DNA of 64,000 bases from Amoebidium appalachense (taxonomy: Eukaryota > Ichthyosporea), in assembly GCA_963693365.1 (NCBI GenBank), contig CAVNZM010000008.1:8866001-8930000 (forward strand). The letters run 5' to 3'. Positions 1 through 14,008 of this stretch are shown in pieces. The stretch's first letter is position 1. Every line of letters begins with the position of its first letter. The position numbers were made by a program, and so were the translations under genes. The notes beneath the pieces are model-generated. The model saw only the letters and a program-made list of their open reading frames with translations. It was not told the DNA's origin and made no database searches.

Positions 1-285
1 TCCTCCGACGGGGTCTCAGATTTCACACAGGCAACACATGAAAATGCGCACACACGAACACAGGCACCCCCCCCCCCCCCCCCCCCCCCCCTCCAACCCT
101 TCGCCCCTCCTCTCAGCCGCCCCCCCCCCCCCCCCCCCCCCCCCCCACCCCCACCCCCGCCTCATCCCCTTGCCCCTCTCCCTTTCCGGGGACTCAGGGT
201 TCACATTGAACACACATGACATGGAACACATTTATGCACAGTTTAACAAATCCCCCCTGCCCTGAGATCCCCCCCCACCCCCCTT

Positions 286-324
<39 letters not shown>

Positions 325-599
325 AAAAAAAAAAAAAAAAACGAAAAGAAACAAAAGACCCCCCCCCCCCTCTTCCCCCCTCCCCACCTCCACCTCCCCT
401 TTCCTCGTCCTCCCCCCTCCCCCCTCCCCCAACAACTCCCCCCCCCCCTCCCCCCACATTCCCTTCCGCCCTCCCCCTTCCCCCTCCCCCAACTTTCCCC
501 CTACCTATGGGGGTTCAGAGTCCATATAGCACACACATGGTATTCGCATGAGCTGTATACAGACACGCGCCTACGAGATGAAAAATATTGTGAGTTATT

Positions 600-600
<1 letters not shown>
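1..600. repeat. Poly-C/poly-A low-complexity block
   Basis: C runs lie at about 66-92, 119-147, 284-314 and 359-370, followed by C-rich pyrimidine sequence to about 510. The run ending at 314 is joined directly to an A run of about 27 bases at 315-341. No gene is seen; the proline- and glycine-rich reading frames here are translations of the tracts. Confidence 0.85.
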
Positions 601-2287
<1,687 letters not shown>

Positions 2288-2411
2288 CATCTCAGATTGT
2301 ACTTGTTACTGGATAACTCGTGAAGTTTTTATTGTCTTCTCCGTATGCCGTGCTTACTTGCATATCTTTCCGTTGAATAAATCCAGTCAAAAGAAAAAAA
2401 AAGAATTACAT
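2288..2411 (+). repeat. Short dispersed repeat, copy 1 (SINE-like, A-rich end)
   Basis: This stretch of about 120 bases, starting ATCTCAG and ending CCAGTCAAAAG followed by an A run, recurs with only scattered differences in reverse orientation at 42036-42157. The shared core includes ACTTGTTACTGGATAACTCG and the stretch that follows it. Flanks outside these limits are unrelated. An A-rich 3' end suggests a retroposed short element, but no RNA-polymerase-III boxes are recognised, so the class is open. Confidence 0.75.
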
Positions 2412-3154
2412 TCATAGTGCAAGCAGGGCCATGATCTCGGATGACTATATTACCATGGTACCGTAGTATGAACGTACATTTTAAAATTTGAAATCTATGT
2501 TAACTTTTGGGCAAGTGACAGGATCTATCTCAAAACCCCGTATGGCTAACATCATCTAGGATAAATTTATAATGAAACCATGCCAAGCGGCGGTGTTTGT
2601 AGGCCCGCATAGGCTGTTGAGCACTGGTACTCAGTAGTACCTTTTAATATATTACTACTCGGATCTGGTATATTGTTAACTACTTTGCAAATACTACTAT
2701 TATATTTGGCCATGGTGGTAGATTCTAATTATGAAACACTCATTGCCAATATGGAGTCTGTGCACTGAGTTCCAACATTCCCCTTTCCACCACCATCCTT
2801 TGGTATGCTAAATTTGTTATGATAGAATAGTCTATCTGTTTATTCCTGCTCTTCCCAGTCACGTAGCCTAGCTGTTCCCGCCTATCCCGCCCCCGCGTAC
2901 TTGGGGACCACCTGGGGCCGCATACGCCAGGAACCATAACTGTCTTCCTATTGGCTAGTACATAATCCCGATCTATCCTGAGAGACTATCTGTAATCCTA
3001 TTGGACGATGTATTCGCGGACTGGCATCCGCGCAGGTATATAAAGCAGCCGGACCATCCTCAGATGGTACCGGAGGATCCGAGATCTCAAACCACTTCCT
3101 GCGAACCTCTCTACTCTCGATCCGCTATGTAGAAGTGATTGTCTCTTACAGAGG
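2412..3154. other. Unique sequence without recognised gene
   Basis: No exon is supported. CCTATTGG (CCAAT-box type) occurs near 2948 and 2998. A weak tRNA-like 3' half sits at about 3130-3185, with a T-arm-like GGACCGAATCC, but no matching acceptor stem or A box was found. Confidence 0.4.
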
Positions 3155-4562
3155 TCACAGGACCGAATCCTGCCTCTGCTCCACATTTATTCCGATCAAA
3201 TTTAGCATCGGTTTGCTCAACTGGGCACAGGGGCACAGGTAGGTACCTATTGCATGCACCTGCGCCAAAAGAGCCGCAGCCACAAGCGAGGGGTCCTTTG
3301 CTGCCTTTTTCGTCGTCTCTTGCGCCGTTTTCATGATTTCCGCCTTCATTTTCGCGATTTGGTCCTTCAAATATTGCTCTCTAGCAGCCATTCTCTGGTG
3401 TTTTGTGGTCTCCACGGCAATGTAGCGCTTGACATACTCGACGTGTAGTTTCTTCTGTTGCCGTGCGTGTGCCGAATGCTGTCGCGCACGCGTAAACACC
3501 TGCTCGTTATTTTTTTTCTGCCGCTTGCACTCGGGTTTCGCACTATTACTACGGCCGTGACTCCTTTTCCCGTTTTTCTTGTCCGGAATTCGGAGTTGTT
3601 GTTGCGAATCCGTGGTCTTGTTTTCTTCGTTCTGTCCGTCGGCGGCCTCACACATTCCAACGGGACCAAGCGGACCTTGGCCTGACACGCATGATTCACC
3701 CACCGACCTGCCGACGTCCTTGGCTAGCCCGCTGTCGTGGGCAAGTATTGACTCTGCGTATTTGTCAGACTCCCTCGGACAACCCGCCAGTCCAGAGTCA
3801 TCCACTACTCACTCCCTCATCTCAACGCACGGCGTTCATAGTTGCGGAGACACCATAGTGATACCATGCGCCCAAGGTACCACGGCCGGCAGCCCGCGCC
3901 TCGTATCCGATTCATCACCAAGGCTGGGACCTCCTCCGAAATCGACCCTCTCGCCTGTCCGCGTGTTTAATGGAGTAGTCCGTGGGTACTTGATTCATCC
4001 TCTGAGTCGGAAACTATACACAACGTTAACGTAAGCAAAGCTGCTGCATGCCCCCGGGTGCATTCGGTGTGGCCTGTGTGACTGTGCGTGTTCGAGCTCA
4101 CCTTGCAGGACTTCATCTTCTTCTGTAGCGACGGTTGTGGTACTATCCACTCCAAAGAAGACATCGTGACACAAGCGATTGCCGAGGCTGGCCATACAAA
4201 GACTCTTCGAAGTCGGAAGACCCCAAATTCTGCCTGCGCATGGATGTGCCGTCGGCGTTGGCGTTACTGAACATTTCCATGTAGGTGCCCATGCATGGGC
4301 CAGAGGTTATGTGAGAAGAAGACGTTGTCGACGTTGTAATACCATCATACTCGCTTGGAAAAATATCGTTCAGGATGTCTTGAATCGAGTCGATGTTCAA
4401 ATCTGAGTCGTCGACGTCAACGTGGTTGTTCCCAGGCATCACGTCGACATTCGTGATATCGTGCCGTGCTGTGAGTGCTGGCGACCCCCAACCTTGGGCT
4501 ATTGAAACACCCTTGAGGCGTTGCCACTTCTGTGCGTGCACCGGTGCCTTTGGCTTGCACAT
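3155..4562 (-). CDS. Probable bZIP-like transcription factor, model incomplete
   Basis: The 3' exon (3804 down to 3155) encodes a basic stretch, RARQHSAHARQQKK, followed by about 45 residues of helix-forming sequence ending KDQIAKMKAEIMK. Its spacing resembles a bZIP basic region (xREHAxxxRxRKK) plus zipper, although the usual invariant Asn is replaced. Upstream on the same strand, 4562-4143 encodes an acidic, Ser/Thr-rich segment (DSDLNIDSIQDILNDIF) that could be an activation domain. A segment near 4195-4105 (DSTTTVATEEDEVLQ) ends in a good donor, G|GTGAGC, whose phase fits an acceptor TAG at 3806/3805. The 4562 segment and the 4195 segment are in different frames and I could not join them, so there is a missed intron, a separate start at 4195, or a frameshift. 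DNA binding is inferred from the motif only. Confidence 0.4.
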
Positions 4563-4900
4563 ACATCAAAGTTGAACGTGAAAACTTTGATCACGAGATC
4601 TTCAAACTGTTTATCGATGTTTTTCAAGTTTGTGAGCCGCGCACCAATCCAATTTGCGTTGACTTCCGCTTTAACCATTTTTGGACGTCACCAAATTCCA
4701 CAACAGCCAAATACGGTCTGATTGCCTTGCTCTGATTGGTATACCTTTCTGATTGGGTTACCGACGACCAGAAATTTTCCTATGATAACACTCTCGCAAT
4801 CCTATTGGTTCAACGATTTCTAGAGTTCCTATTGGTGCTACTTTCTAGAGCAAATCAATTTCTGGACTCTGGAGTCCTGGACAAGCAACACACTTATGAG
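4563..4900 (-). promoter_or_regulatory. Cluster of CCAAT boxes upstream of the bZIP-like gene
   Basis: ATTGG occurs at about 4735 (CTGATTGG), 4751 (CTGATTGG), 4803 (CCTATTGG) and 4830 (CCTATTGG). On the minus strand these read CCAATCAG or CCAATAGG, 170-290 bases upstream of the first possible ATG at 4562. This is the spacing and sequence of NF-Y-type CCAAT boxes. Function is inferred. Confidence 0.35.
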
Positions 4901-5996
4901 TACCTCACAGTCACGGTGTCCACATAAGTAGTCGCTAGAATAAACGAAAAAGGGAAGAAGTGCTAGTGCTATGTTAGAGGAGTGTTATGAGTGTTATGTC
5001 GTGTTTCCAGTGAGCTGGAATAATCGATTGGCGGCCTCACATTGCGCCCATCACGGCCTTTCCTCGCATGCATATGTACGTGCGTACACCGTGTCTCGTG
5101 CGCGTATGCGTATGGCATGCATACGTGTGCGGTTTTTTAGTTAGCACGCCGGTTGGTAAAATGGTGAGTCAATCAACGGCGATTTGATGGGACAACTTTG
5201 GATCCTCTTTTCCTCACCGGTGCATACGCGTGAGCCTTGTGACAATGCCACTGTATCATATGTGATAATAATGGAGCCACTCGAGCTCTTTAACATGTGT
5301 ACTTACTACTACATATGTACTCACGGTTGCGGCACACACACCAGCCCAAGGTGGCCTGGTCGTGTGAGCTTGGAGGAGGTAAATATATATACGTATCATG
5401 GGGAATCCCATGCGGAGCACCTTTGATATGTGACACAGGACAAAACAATCGATAATCTACTATGTACTGGTACCATTATCAAAAACAGACTGCGATTGCC
5501 TTGACCGTCGACCCTGCGGATGCAGGGTTGAACCAAACTACACTTGGTTGCCGCAAATCTACAACGGTTGAGTTACCAATGTCGATTACAACAATTAATT
5601 TCCTGTGTCAGCAGCTGCTACATTATTGAGCAAGAATTTTTTTGTTGAACTCGAGTTTAACAATGTTAGCTATAGTTGCTGTGTGCCCTTGCTCTTGCTG
5701 TTATTAACTATTTAAAGTATGTCTCTTAAAGCCGATTGCGCACAGTGCTGGTCTACTAGGCTAAGCTAGTATGCAGTGCATACCGTGATACTAGTACTAC
5801 TATAACCTTCACCTTCCGGACCAGTCAAAAAGAAAAAGAAAGAAAGAAAAAAATAAAAAAGAAAAGAAAAGAAAAAGAAAAGAAAGGAAAAAACCCCTTT
5901 GATTCCATCATAGTGTATGTTTTTGGTAGGAACCGGATGTGTCCGGTCACATAGCAGTACACTGTGTGCAATCATATTGTGTGGACATCACTAGAG
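4900..5996. other. Unique sequence without recognised gene
   Basis: No supported exon. An A-rich, AAAAG-type simple repeat lies at 5827-5894 and directly follows CCAGTCAAAAAG, the same words that end the dispersed repeat at 2288, so a truncated relative may be present. Confidence 0.4.
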
Positions 5997-6665
<669 letters not shown>

Positions 6666-6773
6666 GCTACCTTGAATGTATCTGAAACTTTGACACAGGA
6701 AAGCCCTATGATATAGCATAGCTTACGGTCGTGCACTGTGTTCGCCCCCCGTGCCCCCTCCCCCTCCCCCCCC

Positions 6774-6822
<49 letters not shown>

Positions 6823-7307
6823 TCCTCCTCCTTCCCGGGGGCCCTTCTTCTACTCCCTCCCCCCAGCGCTCGCACACACACGCACACACTTTCAAACGTG
6901 TTTCACAGTACACGTACCTGCACAAACATATGATGTACCACACACACGCACGCATGATAAGCCTTATAATGATGTGCACAAACCAGCAATAGCGCATGCA
7001 CACCTGCACATGAACATGCAGATACTGTACCCACCCACACCACACACACACTATCAATATTATCATGGCACTTACTAAATCCCACCCTCACACACATTCA
7101 CACACACACTGCACCTTGAGCACGCTAAAGTTGCCCCCAATACTCTCGAGCTCATATTTGAATACCATTTAGTTGCCTTGCGAGTAACGAATATACAGGT
7201 TGGTAGGTGGGGGTCAGTGAAGAAAGAGATGTCTTGCCATTGATCGAGGTGTGTGTGGGGGGTGCGGGAGGAGGGGGAGGGGGAGGGGAAGGGAGGGACG
7301 TAGGGGG

Positions 7308-7358
<51 letters not shown>

Positions 7359-7480
7359 GGGGGGGGGAGAACCCACCGCCGCACCGGCCGGGTCCGCGCG
7401 CGGCGGGCGGGGGGGGGGGCAGGCAGCCGAGGCTGTCAGGAACTCGTGCAATTTAATACCTTGGGGAGGGGGGGAGGGGA

Positions 7481-7517
<37 letters not shown>

Positions 7518-8620
7518 GGGGGGGGAGTGACCAGGTGTAACTTAACAAGGGAGCCAGGGGCAGGGTCGCAGTGGTGCGGATGGTAGCACTCAACTACACA
7601 GACTGTAAAGATGCAACAGAGACCCGGCAGCTGTATGTGTGTGACCTCCCGTCAGTGATCTCCTAACGTAACGAGTAATCCACATTCCCCTGGAGATAGG
7701 ATAATTCCCGAGTAGAACAGAAAATTCCAGCTGGCCTACTACAAGTAGACACGATAGTCTGATTGGTCGAAACAGAATTTTTATAATGTGATTGGCCGTT
7801 AACACTAAGGCCTCCTATTGGCTAACTACCCACTTGCACCATATATGGGTAAGGTAACGTGATCAGCACGCATGCCGTGATTTCACTAGATAGAGTGCGG
7901 GTTGCTCACACATCCAGAGTCTTATCTGACACACTCACCCCGTGCACAGCAGGTTCTCCCCCCCCACTTTCCTCTCCCCTAGGAAGGAAAGGGGGGAAAC
8001 CACCAGGGAGGACGTCGATGTTTGTTCCCCCCCCCCCACCACCACCACCACCACCACCACCACAGCCACCACAGCCACCACCACCACGAATGACAAATAA
8101 GTTAGGAAACCCACGAAAAAAAATGTCCGAAATCGGACCATCCTATTTATTATTGAATACGAAATATACCCAAAAAATACACGGCACCCTAATTTTTCGT
8201 ATATTTTCAGGAGCGACTTGACGGAATAGCAAGATGCTATGAGTTAACTGGGAGATTATGCTGCTCATTAACGACATGTACAGTATATACGTGAGTTGTG
8301 ATGACCAGTGTCGGCACCAAGGCCAACAGTACCTTTGCCCAACAAGATACATATCTGGATAGCCTCGCGGCGGCGTTGCTAAAAATCATATATCATTTAT
8401 TTTTGCTAATTTTTAGCCCGGCGGCCTACCTAGGAGCATCCGGCTCATCATTACCTTGTCTTGTCTTTAGAAAGATTTTTGCTTTGGGAAGTCGATCAGT
8501 TGCATAAATCTGCCGCTGCACTTCCGCACAAAATTCTGTCAAACATACAGTACAGCATTCGCATGCACGTGCGTATTTCCAAAACAGTGGCAAAGTCCTC
8601 TCAACCCTTTTAAAAAAAAA
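6666..8620. repeat. C, CA, G and CAC tracts in gene-free DNA
   Basis: C runs at 6766-6819, CA-rich DNA at 6870-7110, G runs at 7306-7366 and 7467-7525, and a CAC/CAG trinucleotide array at 8033-8090. ATTGG boxes cluster at about 7760, 7789 and 7816. No exon was supported on either strand. Confidence 0.75.
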
Positions 8621-9600
<980 letters not shown>

Positions 9601-10077
9601 TTTCTCCCTCTTCAAAAAATCCCTCGACTACTATGATTTCAGACTTTCTTTAAATGTTTTCGGTTCCTTTCTGATCTCCTATCTAAAAATACCGATTCTG
9701 AGGTAAGGAAAAACGTGCATGTGAAATCTTTGAGCTCGAATGGGTACCGGTTGCGTCCATGCATCCATAAGTGGTTCAAGTACTGGATTAGCGTCATCCG
9801 CATGAGCATGATGAATTAATTCAGTCGTGCACACATCTTTTTTCTTTACTTTCTTTCTTTCATTCAAAGCTTTTGACCTTTCAAGCTGACATAAAAATTA
9901 TCATTCAAGTTATCTTCTTTTTTTCTTTCTTTCTTCCTTTAGTCTACTAGTCATCAAACTTTGTGTCTTTTCTTTTCTTTCTTTCTTCCTTTACTACTAG
10001 TCATCAAATTTTCTGAAGGCTTCTTCAAGGGCCTTCCCCTCCTTCCTTGTTTCCCCCTTTTTGTGGCCCGCAGGAGT

Positions 10078-10176
<99 letters not shown>

Positions 10177-10214
10177 CGGTGTGTGTGTGTGTTTACACGT
10201 GTGTGTGTGTGTGT
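9601..10214. repeat. Local duplication and long GT array
   Basis: A TTTCTTTCTTCCTT segment followed by CTACTAGTCATCAAA occurs twice in tandem at about 9920-9958 and 9975-10010. An unbroken GT array of about 95 bases runs 10079-10172. No gene is seen. Confidence 0.6.
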
Positions 10215-10348
10215 ACTTTGTTCATGCACACAGTCTTTTTTTTTAACCAAAACATAATCCACCACTGCAGTTGCTAAGAACACTAACATGCACAAGCGCT
10301 TGCTGCCATGTTTTGGCATTAAAAAAAGACTGTGTGCATGAGCAAAGT
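10215..10348. mobile_element. Inverted-repeat hairpin element (MITE-like)
   Basis: Two arms of about 41 bases, 10215-10255 and 10308-10348, are near-perfect reverse complements, each beginning ACTTTG(T/C)TCATGCACACAG from its outer edge and ending CCAAAACAT or its complement inside. They are separated by 52 bases with no coding potential. Palindromic short elements like this are typically non-autonomous DNA transposons. No clear target-site duplication is seen because the left flank is a GT array. Confidence 0.55.
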
Positions 10349-10372
10349 TTCCAACCTACCCATTTAGCTACC

Positions 10373-10403
<31 letters not shown>

Positions 10404-11345
10404 ACACACACACACATCCCTCGAGCCATCGGATGGCATCTCACAACAGACACTGCCACCCACTCCTGAACATATCCCCCCCCCCCCCCCCCCCCCCCCC
10501 CCCCTTCTTTCCCCCCCCATGTCTTAAGTTCCACCGAAAAAGGGACATTTCAACCGTGCGCACAGCCGAGCTATCTCAGCCACCATCACCTTACCCTTTT
10601 CATCACATTTATAGATCTTAAAGCCTTAACGTACACCAGCATGCACACTAGATCGAGTCAGAATACATATCACTGCGGAATTAAACGGAGCCTCGATTGA
10701 TCATGATAATTAATATTTTGTTTAATAAAGTGATATATACTTATATAGATGTGTAAAACCGGGGGCTGCCTGCAGCCGCTGCGTTGTTTCATTTAGTGAC
10801 AGACAGGCAAACAAAGACTGTGTGTCCGAGCGGTGCACTTGGATGATCAATTATGATCCGTAAGGATTCTACATTGCCACCAAATTAATCAAGTAACTGC
10901 AAGTCTTATAGCACACTGCCATACCCACTCGTATACGTAGGCTGAGAATCCCTAGCTTATAATAGTACACTTTTTGACCATCCACCAATCACGACCCCTC
11001 CCTCCTCCCCCCCTTCCCCCTCCCCCCCCCCCCCCCCCCCGGCCCCACTCACACTTGCTCCTCCTCCTTCCGGGAGGCAGGCGTGTGCTCAATCGTGGAT
11101 TGGGCCCTGGACGTGTGAAACAACCAGAGATACTGTGAATGCTATGGTGTGGCAGCTCCCCCCCCCCCCCTTTTCATCCCTCCCCACCACCACGATCATG
11201 GCTACATTCCCTACCCCTAGCCATGCACGCACCATGTATGTGAGCGCGCACCCACTCAGTCATAGAACATGACCCACAACATTACACAACACCCAACCTC
11301 GCGCACGTGTGTGTGTATAGGTGAGTGTGAGCGCGTGTGCGCGTG

Positions 11346-11411
<66 letters not shown>

Positions 11412-11674
11412 CGCGCGCGCATGCGCATTCGCGGGCGCACATGAGCGTGCAATGCAAACATCCTATGTGCATACGTAGTGTAGGTTTGGGGTGTGGGTGT
11501 ATCAGCGCAAGTGTGTGAATATTTTCTTGCTTGGGCCGTGTGTGTGCCTGTTGCGAGTGTGCGCTCGCATGTTCGTGCATGTTTGTGTGTTCTGTTGGTG
11601 CGAGTGTGCACATCTGATTATGTAGGCATGTGTCCGTAAGTGCACGTTGTCACCGTTTTGTGTTTGTTTGTGTT

Positions 11675-11713
<39 letters not shown>

Positions 11714-12040
11714 ACATGTTCTCGTATACGTAGAGCCTGCAGGCCACCGTGTGTGTGTAGCACTGTACATGTGTACATGTGTGTGTGTGCGTGCCTCTCT
11801 CTGTGTGTGCGTGTTCGAGCCCGTCTGTACGTGTGTGCGTGTGTGTTTGTGTGCATTTACAGAAAAAAAATGTGGTTCGGGAGGTCGTGGGAGGTTGTGA
11901 TGAGCCAGTATCGACGGGGGGTAGAACGACCAATAGTAATTAGTAACTAACAAGTGAGCCGTAGGGTTATCTATCTGAAGGCAAGCTAGCTAGGTGGGGA
12001 GGGGTGGGTGGTGGTGGTGGTGGTGGCGGCTCGGTGTGTG

Positions 12041-12124
<84 letters not shown>

Positions 12125-12205
12125 GTGCGTGTGTGCGTGTGTGCGTGTGTGCGTGTGTGTGTGCGTGCGTGCGTGCGTGTGTATGTGTGTGTGCGTGTGT
12201 GTGTA

Positions 12206-12250
<45 letters not shown>
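10349..12250. repeat. C runs and GT arrays, no gene
   Basis: C runs at 10374-10403, 10477-10504, 11022-11040 and 12207-12250; GT arrays at 11346-11412, 11678-11712 and 12041-12206. The stretch 10520-10980 is unique sequence without a recognisable exon. Confidence 0.75.
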
Positions 12251-14008
12251 AGTTCACATGTGCATCGTGTGATTTCCTGTTACAATTGGCACTATCGATG
12301 CGGGTCTCAGGGTCTGACCGCGTGCACACGACATACGTATGTTTTCACATATGTCAGGGAGGGTAGTGAATATACACCACCAATAACAGAGCCCTCCGTT
12401 CTTTCCGCCCTGGCGGCTATTTGGGTCTACCACTCACAGTTTCTCATGGCACGCAGATGGTGCACGTGAACTTTTGACTCACGCGGTGACGTGATGTAGC
12501 CGGATCCCCCAAGAATATTTTGCCGTTCTTTTCTGACAGATTTACATGAAAACAAAAAATAACGCATGACCCACAAATCGAGGATTTGTGGTATTTATTT
12601 ATTGACATTTTTTGTGTAACTTATTTTTGTAATTTTCTCATATACAAAATGTTTACTGTTGTGAGCTAGCTTGTTTTGGATTTTTCAAAAAATTGTTTTT
12701 ATACGAGGGAAATACTGGTTAAATACATATTAAATAGTAATATCTCAAAATTTCGAACATTTAATGTATTGGAATTTGGAATATGATCACGCGTGCACAT
12801 GTGCGGTCATCACTGCGATGTGTACGTGTACATATTCCTCGCTTTACTTTCCTGCATACTTTGAACATACCTTTCCTATACTGCTTCTGATAACTAAAGA
12901 TATATGCATGTAAGTGTGTGCATTGCTTTAAATATGTACAGTGTACATTTTGCATTGTAACGTTCTGTTGAATGAAAAATCCGTGGCCAACATGGCATTT
13001 TGGACTTGCCGCGTGAGTCATGGGTGACTAAAGATATCCAATAGGGAATGATTAGTTTAAAGACGGCGCCAAAACTCCACCAATCATTTGGCTCTAGAAT
13101 CAGACATCCATGCCAGTGCCAAGTTTCTGCCAATTTGAGTTTCGTAAACCTGAAAGGAATGGAATGACTCGATCGAGGCTGCGGTGTTCAGTCAAAGATC
13201 ATTCCTGTGTGTAAACGCGTGAGGCTTACAGGTCATTAAGTATGTTGTGAAGGTGTATTTCTAATATATAAAATTATGGCATTCATAAACGGTAAAGACA
13301 AACAGAAATGTTTCATCTGGCGCATTCTAATTTCAACCTTTTGGGTTCCTGATGACTGGCCGCCAGGAAGTGTTCAATCGTAAACCTAAGCAGCTTGTTA
13401 ACTTGCGAGGCAAGGTCCCGCCTTGCCGGCCCGTCGTTGGTTGGTCGCCTCTTCGTCAAGTCGGTTCACTGATTCATGTTCCGGCGCTCAAAGGCTTTTT
13501 TTTGTTTACACTCCGTGACTAAGGGGACCATGATAAGTATATGAAGGCAAAGGTCGCCTACTATTGTGTACTTCTTGCGACGACTATTTTATTAGCGGTA
13601 TACACCCGCTTCTGTTTTTCTTGAGGGCGTGTGCTTATTGTGGGCCTGAGAGGTTTGTGGAGTGTACATGTAGGCTAAGGCTTGCCCATGTTTTCCGCAT
13701 TCTACAATTATTGTGAACGCTACGGTTATACGCAAACTAACGAGCTTCCCGATAGTCTTAGTGTGAGGGTTACCAAAGGCACAAGTTGCCATATATTTCT
13801 CTTACATCAGCATTACTTCATGTTGATTTTCTTCTCCGTGCTTGTATTTCCCAGGATAGATATATCACACAAATTTCGTAATACACCGGGCCACCGTAGA
13901 GCCCTTCTTCGTTTGTCAAAACGGTTAGAACATACACATAACTTTTAACAGACCAGTCTAGCATTCACCTTTATATTAACCTATTTTTTTCCCCTCTTTT
14001 GAACGAAG
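12251..14008. other. Unique AT-richer DNA upstream of the transporter gene
   Basis: About 1.75 kb without large simple repeats and without a supported exon. Two inverted CCAAT boxes (CCAATAGGG and CCACCAATCA) lie near 13035-13085. The promoter of the transporter gene should lie in the right half, but no specific element could be assigned. Confidence 0.4.

Noticed and set aside
38-551. Proline- and glycine-rich open frames over C/G tracts
   Set aside because: They are direct translations of homopolymer runs and occur wherever such tracts lie, in several frames at once.
3110-3186. tRNA gene on the plus strand ending TCTGCTCCA
   Set aside because: A T-arm-like GGACCGAATCC is present, but it departs from the B-box consensus and there is no matching 5' acceptor strand, A box or sound anticodon stem. 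At best a tRNA-derived remnant.
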